From Spirochaetales bacterium (GTDB taxonomy: Bacteria; Spirochaetota; Spirochaetia; JABMQR01): a DNA stretch of 64,000 nt. The position numbers and the translations under genes were made by a program. Shown piece after piece: positions 24,562 to 32,435 of the stretch. The notes below the pieces were generated by a model. That model had not been told where the DNA came from, searched no databases, and saw only the letters and a program-made list of their open reading frames with translations. Positions within the stretch are counted from its first letter, which is position 1, and every line of letters begins with the position of its first letter. The stretch is from the NCBI GenBank assembly GCA_018399255.1, contig JAGYPA010000011.1, positions 1 to 64,000 of the forward strand, read 5' to 3'.

Positions 24562-26256
24562 CTAAATTTTCAGAAATGTGCCGCCAAGCTTTCCGTAGCG
24601 GTAGAGCAGGAGATTACGGATGACAAAGATAGCGGTCAGAATTATCAAAACAAGAACCAGGCTGAAGGCCGCGGCTGCTCCGAGGCGGCCCGATTCAACC
24701 TGGGACATTATCTGCACGGTCATAAGATTCCAGCGCGATGATACGAGAAAGATTGCTGCACTGATGGCGGTCATAGCTCGGACAAACGAATAGATCAGAC
24801 TGGAGAAGAAGGCCGGAATCATCATGGGCAGAGTTATCCTGCGGAATGTGCTTCGCGCATCGGCTCCAAGATCGATGGCAGCCTCTTCAATTGACGGGTC
24901 AATCTGCCTCAGGACGGCAATTCCGGACTGGATGCCGACCGGGATATAGCGGAATATAAAATTCAGCATCAGAATGGCAAGGGTTCCGGTAAGCAGAAAC
25001 GGATAGCTGTTGAAGGCCAGAATATAGCCGATACCGATAACCGTTCCGGGCACCGCAAAGCTGAGCAGCGATGTTACCTCGATAAACTGCCGGCCGGGAA
25101 ATCGCTTGCGGACCACCAGAAAAGCGATAACCATCCCCAGAAAACCCGATATGGGAGTCGAGAGCCCGGCAATGATGATGGTATCCTTGACCGACTCGAA
25201 ACCAACCCCGAAGACATAGGCAAAATGACGCAGGGTAAGGGTATTGTCGCTTCCCCAGACATTGGCGAATGCGCCCCAGACTATCGTCGCATAAATCATG
25301 ATGATAATCAGCGCAAAGAAGCTTATCAAAGAAAAGAGCAGCCACTTTACCGCAGGACTTACCAGCTTGATGGTTGAGGTTGTGGGCTTGCCGGTTATGG
25401 TGACGTACTGTTTTTTTGCCACCCAGTATTTCTGAAGGAAAAAAGCGGTGAGCGAAGGGATAAGAAGAATCAGGGCAATCGCTGCCCCCTTGGGAAGATT
25501 GTACATCCCCGTAATTTCCAGATAGGCCTGTACCGAGAGGATGGGGAACCGACTTCCGGCAAGGATAAGCGGGTTGCCAAAATCGGCCAGGGTTTCAATA
25601 AAGAGAATCAGCATTGAACTCGCTATGCCGGGTACCGCCAGGGGAAGCGTCACCTTCCTGAAAACCTTGAAACGGGATCCGCCGAGATCCATGGCGGCAT
25701 CTTCCAGAGTCGGACTGATCGATTCCAGAACACCTTTGAGGTTGATATAGGCTACGGGAAAAAAGGTGACGATCTGGGCAAAAAGCAGACCCCGTATCCC
25801 GTATATTTTGGTATTGAAGAGCCCCAGCAGGGTCGAGGTGATAAATCCGTTGTTGCCGAACAGCATGATGATAGCCAGCGCCCCGATAAACGGCGGAGAG
25901 ATAATCGGAATAATGGCTATGATGTTGAAGAACTTTTTCAAGGGGATATTGGTTCTCGTTACGGTGAAGGCAAAAATAAAGCCGACCAGCGAACCGAGAG
26001 AGGCTGTGAGCAGCCCCATGAGAATACTGTTGAAGAAGGCCTGCCGCAGATGCCACGAGGATACGACTTTGATCAGATTGGCCGCGGTAAATCTTCCGTC
26101 GGCAACAACACTGACTGTTATAACCTTGACCAGGGGATAGAGAATAAAGAGTATCACCGATACAAAGATAATGATGACTATGGTAAAAAGCAGCGGGTCC
26201 TTGGAAAGCATCCGCAGCTGGCGCAGTTTTTCTTTCACGTAACTATCCGTATTCAC
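24562..26256 (-). CDS. AfuB/FbpB-type ABC transporter permease, second system
   Basis: A 564-residue two-halved permease like its mirror-image relative. EAA loops are LEDAAMDLGGSRFKVFRKVT in the first half and EEAAIDLGADARSTFRRITL in the second. Twelve or so transmembrane helices start near residue 20. It belongs with the binding protein at 26474 and the ATPase at 23363. A 217-bp gap with a strong hairpin separates it from the binding-protein gene. Confidence 0.9.
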   Translation of the reverse strand: MNTDSYVKEKLRQLRMLSKDPLLFTIVIIIFVSVILFILYPLVKVITVSVVADGRFTAANLIKVVSSWHLRQAFFNSILMGLLTASLGSLVGFIFAFTVTRTNIPLKKFFNIIAIIPIISPPFIGALAIIMLFGNNGFITSTLLGLFNTKIYGIRGLLFAQIVTFFPVAYINLKGVLESISPTLEDAAMDLGGSRFKVFRKVTLPLAVPGIASSMLILFIETLADFGNPLILAGSRFPILSVQAYLEITGMYNLPKGAAIALILLIPSLTAFFLQKYWVAKKQYVTITGKPTTSTIKLVSPAVKWLLFSLISFFALIIIMIYATIVWGAFANVWGSDNTLTLRHFAYVFGVGFESVKDTIIIAGLSTPISGFLGMVIAFLVVRKRFPGRQFIEVTSLLSFAVPGTVIGIGYILAFNSYPFLLTGTLAILMLNFIFRYIPVGIQSGIAVLRQIDPSIEEAAIDLGADARSTFRRITLPMMIPAFFSSLIYSFVRAMTAISAAIFLVSSRWNLMTVQIMSQVESGRLGAAAAFSLVLVLIILTAIFVIRNLLLYRYGKLGGTFLKI

Positions 26257-26358
26257 ATAACTATCCGTTTATGGGGTGTAATGCGGGGTTCCTGCAGGAG
26301 GGCATATTATCCACCCTCCTTTGCAGCTCGAATTCCAGCTTCGCCGGTCGGCTGATAC

Positions 26359-26398
26359 GAGTCCCGGGCAGAATCGATCGCTGCCGGATCCGGGACTC
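26359..26398 (-). terminator. Hairpin between binding-protein and permease genes
   Basis: GAGTCCCGG (26359-26367) pairs with CCGGGACTC (26390-26398). An inner GGCAG/CTGCC pair extends the stem. No U-tract follows on the minus strand. It is probably a stabiliser of the binding-protein message or a partial attenuator. Confidence 0.5.
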
Positions 26399-26473
26399 AA
26401 TCAGCAAATTAATCATCGTTCCAGGTTATTATTCCTGTCGTCAATCATTTTGAAATTTCCTCAGCTGATTTGA

Positions 26474-27508
26474 CTATTTTGCACCCAGGACCTCATCGAC
26501 CCACCGTTCCACCAGCCGTTCCTTATTTGCTCCAGCCCATTCTATATCAATCGCAATGGTTTTCAGGGTAGAGAATTCAGGCATTCCTGCAGCCAGCTTA
26601 GCTTCAGGGTTAACCGGATAGAAATAGGTATCTTCCTCTGAGAGCACGTCCTGGCCATCTTTGGATACCAGCCAGTCTACGAGCTGCTGAGCGGCTTCCA
26701 TATTTTTTGCCCCTTTGATTATTGAAACACCGGGAGCCTCAAAACCTACGCCCTCTTTCGGGAACACCACTTCGAGGGGATATCCTTCGGCGATAAACTG
26801 AAAGAATGCCGGGGTAAACTGGATGCCGATAGCACACTGTCCTACCGCTACACCTTTGGAGGGACCGGTTCCGGAAGAAGTATAGGTCTGCATGTTGGAG
26901 TTGAGATCCGCCATATAGGCGTAGGCTGCATCTTCACCCATGATGGTAACCAGGCTTGCTATGATGTTGTAAGCGGTTCCTGATGCCTGCGGGGTCGGTG
27001 CCTGAATAAGGCCTTCATAGGCTGGATTCAGCAGATCGGCCCAGGAGGTCGGCATGGGAGCACCTGCTTTGGCAAGGGCTTCGGTATTTATGGCAAATGC
27101 CATCGGATTCATGTAAAAGCTTCTCCAGTATCCTTCGGAATCCTTGAATTCCGGGGCGAGCTTGTCCAATGCTGCTGACTTGTAGGGAATCGTAAGTCCC
27201 TGCAGTTTGGCGGCAATATGGTTTTCGCTGGGAGCGCCAAGCCAGACATCTGCCTGGGGATTGTTGGACTCTGCTTGAATTCTCGAATAGGCGGGACCGG
27301 ATGACAGGTGTACAAAAGCAGCCTTTATTCCGGTATCAGCGGTGAACGCATCAAGAATTTTCTTTGCATTGGCTTCATCAACACTGGCATACACAACAAC
27401 CTCGAGGGCTTTTGTCTCCTCTTCAGCAGCTGCGGCACTGTAAACGGGAGCAGTCAGCGCAAATATCATAATAAGCACTGACACGAGAAAAACAGTTTTT
27501 TTCATCAT
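26474..27508 (-). CDS. AfuA/PgtC-type periplasmic binding protein, second system
   Basis: A 344-residue binding protein with a signal peptide ending APVYSAAAAEEE and a mature start LEVVVYASVDEANAKKIL. The middle has DVWLGAPSENHI and YWRSFYMNPMAFAINTEAL, typical of the SBP_bac_6 group; the iron-binding tyrosine pair is not apparent. ATGGAGG precedes the ATG. It is preceded by a sigma-54-type promoter and by an NtrC-type regulator with its kinase and a second binding protein. That arrangement recalls the Salmonella pgt system for phosphoglycerates, so an organophosphate ligand is a reasonable guess. Confidence 0.83.
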   Translation of the reverse strand: MMKKTVFLVSVLIMIFALTAPVYSAAAAEEETKALEVVVYASVDEANAKKILDAFTADTGIKAAFVHLSSGPAYSRIQAESNNPQADVWLGAPSENHIAAKLQGLTIPYKSAALDKLAPEFKDSEGYWRSFYMNPMAFAINTEALAKAGAPMPTSWADLLNPAYEGLIQAPTPQASGTAYNIIASLVTIMGEDAAYAYMADLNSNMQTYTSSGTGPSKGVAVGQCAIGIQFTPAFFQFIAEGYPLEVVFPKEGVGFEAPGVSIIKGAKNMEAAQQLVDWLVSKDGQDVLSEEDTYFYPVNPEAKLAAGMPEFSTLKTIAIDIEWAGANKERLVERWVDEVLGAK

Positions 27509-27543
27509 TCTTAGAAACCTCCATGAGAAATTTTACTATCTTA

Positions 27544-27561
27544 AAGCAGTATCCATGCCAA
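27544..27561 (-). promoter_or_regulatory. Sigma-54 promoter for the second ABC importer
   Basis: On the minus strand TTGGCATGGATACTGCTT contains GG and GC separated by exactly ten bases, matching the -24/-12 consensus (TGGCAC-N5-TTGC). It lies ~36 bp upstream of the binding-protein start and ~60-100 bp downstream of palindromic activator sites. The nearest regulator gene encodes a sigma-54-dependent activator. Confidence 0.72.
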
Positions 27562-27619
27562 AAAAAACCTGCATCTCAGTCGCCCTGCAGCATTATCCAG
27601 CTGGGGTGTGACGGAAGGC

Positions 27620-27659
27620 TTGCACAGTCTTGCGCAAAAAGTGTGCAAGCTTTTGCACA
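27620..27659. promoter_or_regulatory. Upstream activator sites for the NtrC-type regulator
   Basis: Two spaced palindromes built from the same half-site: TTGCACA-GTCT-TGCGCAA (27620-27637) and TGTGCAA-GCTT-TTGCACA (27642-27659). They occupy the end of the regulator gene's downstream region and face the sigma-54 promoter, the normal position for enhancer binding by an NtrC-family dimer. Confidence 0.65.
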
Positions 27660-27663
27660 GACA

Positions 27664-29220
27664 TCATTCTGGCAGCTGATCTGTGCGGCAGCCTGGTTCC
27701 GGTTCATATTCACGGGGAAGAATGCCGTAGCGTTCCAGTTTGTAGTAGAGTGATCGGCGCGATATTCCGAGCTGCCGGCAGGCATCACTTTTGTTTCCCC
27801 GACAGTAACGCAAAGCATTGATGATAATTCGGCGTTCATCGTGGGCATTGCGTTCATCGTGGGCATTGCGTTCATCGTGGGCATTGCGTTCATCTTGGGC
27901 ATTGCGTTCATCGTGGGCATTGCGTTCATCAGTACTGCTGCCCCGGGCTGCCGCCTGGGCGAATTCCGATTCTACCGCCAGATGATCAGCAGTCAGCTTC
28001 TCCGGTTTGTGAAGGATGATCATCCGTTCCATCACATTTTCCAGTTCTCGAACATTTCCCGGCCAGGGATACCGTATCAGTTCATCAATAAAGGAACCAT
28101 CCAGTATGGGGGCCTGAAGGCCTTCTCTTCGGCAGACCAGCTGCGCAAAATAGTTGGCAAGTTCGGTAATGTCTTCCGGATGCTGGCGCAGGGGCGGCAG
28201 GTAGAAGGGAATTACGTTCAGACGATAATAGAGGTCCATGCGAAAGCTGCCGGTATCGATTAGTTCCTGAAGCCGCTTGTTGGTCGCGGTTATGATCCGC
28301 ACATCGGTATTTATCAGCTTGCTGCCCCCAACACGGGAGAAAACCTTCTCCTGCATTACGCGCAGCAGCTTGACCTGGGTAGCTGGAGAGAGCTCTGAAA
28401 CCTCATCGAGAAAGAGGGTTCCCGAGTCAGCGATTTCGAAGACGCCCCGCTTCATGCGTACGGCATCGGTGAATGCGCCCTTTTCATGTCCGAACAGTTC
28501 GGATTCCAAGATGTTTTCGTTGAAAGCTGAGCAGTTGACCGGAACAAAGGGGTTGGTGCGACGTGAGCTGGCCTGGTGAATGGCGCGGGCAACCAGTTCT
28601 TTGCCGGTCCCGCTCTCCCCTTCTATCAGGATGGTGGATACCGTATCTGATACTGTTTTTATGCGGGAGTAGACATTCTGCATTACTTCGCTGGATCCTA
28701 TGAGTATTTTCTCGCTCGATGAGCCTGAACCGGCTGTGCCCGTGCTCTTGTTCAGGAGCAGATCGATGCGCCTGTTCAGCTGGGCATAGTCGATCGGCTT
28801 TGTCAGATAATCAACTGCACCCTGCTTCATAAGCGAAACGGCATCGGATATTGATCCGTAGGCTGTCATAAAAATAAAGGGAAGGATTATTCCCCGGCTT
28901 CTGAGCTGGTAGAAGAGTTCCCGTCCATCCATATCATCCATTCTGATATCTGAAATTACGAGATCCGGTGCTGCTGTCGATAGAACTGAGGGATTAGCTG
29001 TCTGGGTCATGCCTGCGGGATTATTCGTCCTGGTCATGCCTGCCGGGTTTACCGGGCTTGTCGGTTTACCCGGAGTTTTCAGGGCGGCTTGATCTATGAT
29101 GTGTTTCAGCGCTTCGCCAGCCCGGCTGAACGTTTCTACCACACAGCCGTTCTTTTCCAGGATAACCTTGAGAACCCGCAGGATATTCTCTTTATCATCA
29201 ACTACTATTACTCTTTTCAT
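27664..29220 (-). CDS. NtrC-family sigma-54-dependent response regulator
   Basis: About 518 residues. The receiver domain starts MKRVIVVDDKEN with the phosphoacceptor Asp in VISDIRMDDMDG. The AAA+ domain has Walker A GESGTGKE, the sigma-54 contact loop GAFTDA (a common GAFTGA variant) and GTLFLDEVSELS. The C-terminal Fis-type helix-turn-helix contains SDACRQLGISRRSLYYKL. The receiver carries a repeated NPAGMTRT/NPAGMTQT loop, and the linker before the DNA-binding helices holds five DERNAH-type repeats from an 18-bp minisatellite. The start at 29220 has AGGA upstream; an in-frame ATG at 29241 overlapping the kinase stop is an alternative. It likely activates the downstream importer. Confidence 0.9.
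   Translation of the reverse strand: MKRVIVVDDKENILRVLKVILEKNGCVVETFSRAGEALKHIIDQAALKTPGKPTSPVNPAGMTRTNNPAGMTQTANPSVLSTAAPDLVISDIRMDDMDGRELFYQLRSRGIILPFIFMTAYGSISDAVSLMKQGAVDYLTKPIDYAQLNRRIDLLLNKSTGTAGSGSSSEKILIGSSEVMQNVYSRIKTVSDTVSTILIEGESGTGKELVARAIHQASSRRTNPFVPVNCSAFNENILESELFGHEKGAFTDAVRMKRGVFEIADSGTLFLDEVSELSPATQVKLLRVMQEKVFSRVGGSKLINTDVRIITATNKRLQELIDTGSFRMDLYYRLNVIPFYLPPLRQHPEDITELANYFAQLVCRREGLQAPILDGSFIDELIRYPWPGNVRELENVMERMIILHKPEKLTADHLAVESEFAQAAARGSSTDERNAHDERNAQDERNAHDERNAHDERNAHDERRIIINALRYCRGNKSDACRQLGISRRSLYYKLERYGILPREYEPEPGCRTDQLPE
27830..27930 (-). repeat. 18-bp minisatellite within the regulator gene
   Basis: Five near-identical copies of an 18-bp unit (GTTCATCGTGGGCATTGC on the plus strand), in frame, encoding DERNAH repeats between the AAA+ and DNA-binding domains. 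Because the unit is six codons, copy-number change would vary linker length without a frameshift. Confidence 0.92.
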
Positions 29221-29233
29221 TATGCTGTTCCTG

Positions 29234-30667
29234 TTACTCATCCGCTGTTCGGGCAAAGACCGGCAGCATCAGTCGGACTTCTGTACCGTTCCAGTCGTGA
29301 GCTCTGTCTTCATCTTGAGCTCTGTCGTCGTTCATGTGTGAGGCAATCGTAAGTATTCCATCATGCTGTTCAACTATCTGTCTGCAGACCGGCAGCCCTA
29401 TACCTGATCCGGATGCCTTTGTGGTATAGTAGGGATCGAATATTTTATCAAGATGCTCGGGGGCAATACCGCTGCCGTTATCCCGAATTATGAGCTGTAC
29501 ATAGCCGCTGCCGGGGTTGGCTGTTTCCAGTTCCACTCGCTTATCCTCTGCATCAGTTTTTTCGTCAAAAGCCTCGATACTATTCAGGAGGAGGTTCATG
29601 CAGACTCTCTTGATGAGCCAGGGATCTGCATAGCAGTCCGCAAGTTCCGGATAATATTTCCTGATACAGGTAATCCCCTTTTTCAGGCAAAGCGGCCGAA
29701 GCAGCAGCAGGGTGTCTTCAATTACCTGGTTGAGACGGGTTCTGATCCTGTGCACCGGCTGGGTTTTGGAGAATTCCAGAAAATTCTCGAGGTATCCGTT
29801 CAGGTTTTTGATCTCCTCACGGATTATCGCAATATATTCGAACCCGGAGGCCTTCTCGTCAATATCATAACTGAGGACTTCGACCGATCCCGATATAGCC
29901 TCCAGCGGATTACGGATTTCATGGGCAAAGCTGGCCGCTATTTTTCCCATGGTTGCCATTTTTGTTTTTGAGATGATTTCATCCTGGGCTTTCTTGAGGT
30001 TGTTTTTCATTTGATCAATGGCGCCAGATACTCGTGTTATTTCAATTGATGAGCTGCTCGGCAGAATTATGGGATCATGAAGCGTATTCGGGTTGATATC
30101 GGTAACTTTTGCGGCGAGCTGGTCGAGCGGGCGGACAAGCTGTATTTCGATAACGAGGATAAATAGAATTGCAGCAGCAACCTCAAAAAGTATGAACAGA
30201 AGGAATACCAATATGTTTTCTTTGATTTTCTGATTGAGACTGTCGAGGGAGAATGCTATATCTACATTCCCCCGCAGGGTTCCGAGAATATAGACGGGTG
30301 CCCGGACCAGCATGGTGCTGCGGTCCTGTTCTATCACCGTTTCCCGAACCAGCTCTCCAGAAAATATCCATCCTTCGTATTGGCTTCTGGTATCGGCCAG
30401 GACCAGGTTGTTCTCGTTGACGATCGATATATACTCAACATCGCTTTTATTTCTGATTGATTCCACCTGTGAGAGCAGGCGGCTGAACTGGTAGCTGGCT
30501 ATCGATTCCCGGCTGATTTCCGCCAGGTTTTCTGCCAGCAGCCGGCCGGTATCGGCCATTTCGCGATGAAATATCCGACGGTCATGGGTGATAAAGAATA
30601 CCCCCTGGATGATGATGAGCAGGAAAAGCCCGCCGAAGAAAAGGCTTACTTTACCTTGCAGCCGCAT
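29234..30667 (-). CDS. Membrane sensor histidine kinase, partner of the NtrC-type regulator
   Basis: A 477-residue kinase. A first membrane helix (~8-28), a periplasmic sensor of ~120 residues and a second helix (~150-172) lead into a HAMP linker. The His box is FAHEIRNPLEAISGS, the N box NLLLNSIEAF, and the ATP lid DNGSGI followed by DPYYTTKASGSGIGLPV. Near the C-terminus a short duplication DRAQDEDRAHD appears. It lies between the PhnD-like binding protein (17-bp overlap at its start) and the response regulator, so the three form one operon. The binding protein probably presents a ligand to its periplasmic domain. Confidence 0.9.
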   Translation of the reverse strand: MRLQGKVSLFFGGLFLLIIIQGVFFITHDRRIFHREMADTGRLLAENLAEISRESIASYQFSRLLSQVESIRNKSDVEYISIVNENNLVLADTRSQYEGWIFSGELVRETVIEQDRSTMLVRAPVYILGTLRGNVDIAFSLDSLNQKIKENILVFLLFILFEVAAAILFILVIEIQLVRPLDQLAAKVTDINPNTLHDPIILPSSSSIEITRVSGAIDQMKNNLKKAQDEIISKTKMATMGKIAASFAHEIRNPLEAISGSVEVLSYDIDEKASGFEYIAIIREEIKNLNGYLENFLEFSKTQPVHRIRTRLNQVIEDTLLLLRPLCLKKGITCIRKYYPELADCYADPWLIKRVCMNLLLNSIEAFDEKTDAEDKRVELETANPGSGYVQLIIRDNGSGIAPEHLDKIFDPYYTTKASGSGIGLPVCRQIVEQHDGILTIASHMNDDRAQDEDRAHDWNGTEVRLMLPVFARTADE

Positions 30668-31568
30668 CGATTTCTCCTATGCCGATTTGATATTCAGGAG
30701 GGATCTGGGGGGCTGTCTGCTGACCATGGTCTTCTAAAAAATTTGATACTCCCGCATCACGCAGCAGGCGGGTACCTTCTTCGCTTTTTCCCATACGAGT
30801 AAGACTGGTAATAAATGTGTCAATCATTGCCTCTCTCAGCCCGGTCTGGGCGATCATGGCCCATTGCGGGACATCCTGCGACTCTTCAATAATTCGTACC
30901 TGACTGCTTATCTCACGGTACTGTCCATCTTCCAGAATGGCTGTCGTCACGGCACCCGCATCCAGAACTCCGAAAGCGACTCCTTTGAGAATACTGGCAT
31001 AGGTTCCGGAGTATATGATCTGGCTGAAAACTTGTTTCGGATCAATGCCCGCCTGGCTGAACAGGCAAAGGGGGATATAGTAGCCGCCTAATGATTCACG
31101 GGCTATCGTGAGCGCAAGATATCTGCCCTGCATCTCCTGCATGGTTCTCATGACAGAGTCTTTATTGACAATCAGGGCAGTGGTAAAGGTGTTTTTTCCG
31201 TTAATATCGGCTCGTGCCCGGGTGCCGACCGAGCCCTTGCCTGCTGTGATTATCCGGTTTTCATAGAGGGCATTCACATAGCCTATATCATAGTTTTTTG
31301 CAAGCATTCCGGCCTGCAGCGTTTCGTAGTCTTTGACAATATGCAGGGTTATGTCAAATTCACATGCCTTTTCCAGATAGTCTGCAATCGGGGTCCACAC
31401 CTGCAGCATCTCCAGACCGGAATGCATGGCTGGTACGGCAAAATTCAGCGGTACGGCAGACAGCGAAAACAGTGAAAACAGTGAAAAAAGGAATACTGCC
31501 GCAGAAAGGAGGATACGCGACAGATTCGCAGCTCTTTTTTTTATGGCCTTCTGGTGTTTCATCATCAA
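30651..31568 (-). CDS. PhnD-like periplasmic binding protein, probable sensor partner
   Basis: A 305-residue protein of the PhnD/SsuA/TauA-like (Phosphonate-bd) fold. It has a signal peptide containing a SLFSLFSLS duplication (residues ~24-37), then PLNFAVPAMHSGLEMLQVW and YDIGYVNALYENRI. The family binds phosphonates, phosphite or other oxyanions. There is no permease or ATPase of the PhnCE type beside it, and its 3' end overlaps the kinase start, so it is more likely an accessory ligand sensor than a transporter component. It is the first gene of the binding protein-kinase-regulator operon. Confidence 0.8.
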   Translation of the reverse strand: MMMKHQKAIKKRAANLSRILLSAAVFLFSLFSLFSLSAVPLNFAVPAMHSGLEMLQVWTPIADYLEKACEFDITLHIVKDYETLQAGMLAKNYDIGYVNALYENRIITAGKGSVGTRARADINGKNTFTTALIVNKDSVMRTMQEMQGRYLALTIARESLGGYYIPLCLFSQAGIDPKQVFSQIIYSGTYASILKGVAFGVLDAGAVTTAILEDGQYREISSQVRIIEESQDVPQWAMIAQTGLREAMIDTFITSLTRMGKSEEGTRLLRDAGVSNFLEDHGQQTAPQIPPEYQIGIGEIDAAAR

Positions 31569-31676
31569 TCTTTCATGAGTAATCTATTACTCTATAGTTT
31601 TATCAGAATATTAACTTGCGTATTGTAGCATACTTTTTCGAGAGGATGAGTGGATGAGAGGATAAAAAGGATAAAC

Positions 31677-31689
31677 GGTGTCAGACACC
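31677..31689. repeat. GGTGTCAGACACC palindrome
   Basis: A 13-bp perfect palindrome (odd centre) in the gap between the sensor operon and the KDPG aldolase gene. The same word or its one-base variants occur at 17318, 45308, 57876, 57897 and 57979, always outside intact genes, so it behaves as a small dispersed REP-like repeat. Confidence 0.6.
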
Positions 31690-31733
31690 CTGATTGCAAT
31701 ACCTTGGATACACCCTGAATAACCCAGGAGGCG

Positions 31734-32435
31734 TCAGCCGCGGAGGCGGTGCCAGATGCTCATGGCTTTTTCTGCCCGGCGGGTTATGCCGTCCCAGTCA
31801 TGGCTTCTGATTGCCTCGCGTTTGGCGATCCAGGTTCCTCCAACTGCTGCAATATGCGGATTTTCCAGATATGCCGGCAGCGATGCCTCACTCACTCCTC
31901 CCAGCGGGATAAAGGACAAGCCCAGATATCGATAGGGGGCGTTGATGCTCTGCAAGTAGGTCAGGCCGCCCATTCCTTCGGCGGGGAAAAACTTCAGAAT
32001 GCGGCAGCCCAGATTGAGGGCTGTCTCCAATTCGGAGGGGGTGGCGATTCCGGGGGCAAACGGGAAATCAAGTTCCTGTGCCTCCCTGACGATACTGCTG
32101 TTCAGCCCGGGAGACAGGCCGAAGTGGGCTCCCAGCTGCTTGACCAGCCGGGACTGTCCGCTCCAGATGATTGTACCGACACCAATCTTCATCTCGGGTA
32201 CTTCTTCGGCTATTCGTTTTATTGAGAGTTCGGCGGCATCGGTTCTCAAGGCCAGTTCTATACCGGTTATTCCGCCGCGAACCAGCGCTTTGGCAACAGG
32301 AACTGCTGTATCGGCATCCTCTACTTCCAGAACCGCGAGCAGGCCGGTCTGCTTGAGGATATTCCGCAAGGTCTCCTGCTGGTTATTTTCCTCTATTTTC
32401 TGCACTTTCGGTGACGTACGCATTGCTTCACTCAT
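31734..32435 (-). CDS. eda: KDPG/KHG aldolase
   Basis: A 233-residue class I aldolase of the 2-keto-3-deoxy-6-phosphogluconate / 4-hydroxy-2-oxoglutarate family. The core motifs are ITGIELALRT (catalytic Glu), IGVGTI, FGLSPGLN, the Schiff-base Lys in RILKFFPAEGMGG, FIPLGGV and VGGTWIA. It carries an N-terminal extension of ~25 residues. It cleaves a phosphorylated 2-keto-3-deoxy acid to pyruvate and a three-carbon aldehyde phosphate. It overlaps tctA by 8 bp at the end of the transporter operon and would act after the DgoK-type kinase encoded at 37460. Confidence 0.9.
   Translation of the reverse strand: MSEAMRTSPKVQKIEENNQQETLRNILKQTGLLAVLEVEDADTAVPVAKALVRGGITGIELALRTDAAELSIKRIAEEVPEMKIGVGTIIWSGQSRLVKQLGAHFGLSPGLNSSIVREAQELDFPFAPGIATPSELETALNLGCRILKFFPAEGMGGLTYLQSINAPYRYLGLSFIPLGGVSEASLPAYLENPHIAAVGGTWIAKREAIRSHDWDGITRRAEKAMSIWHRLRG

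Noticed and set aside
19271-27508. Naming both ABC systems as ferric iron importers
   Set aside because: The obvious paired tyrosine ligands are not seen, and the neighbours point to phosphorylated sugars or organophosphates, so the calls were kept at AfuA/FbpA-type.
27841-28263. Plus-strand hydrophobic frame of GIAFIV repeats
   Set aside because: It is the antisense reading of the DERNAH minisatellite in the NtrC-type gene. The hydrophobic repeat is an artefact.
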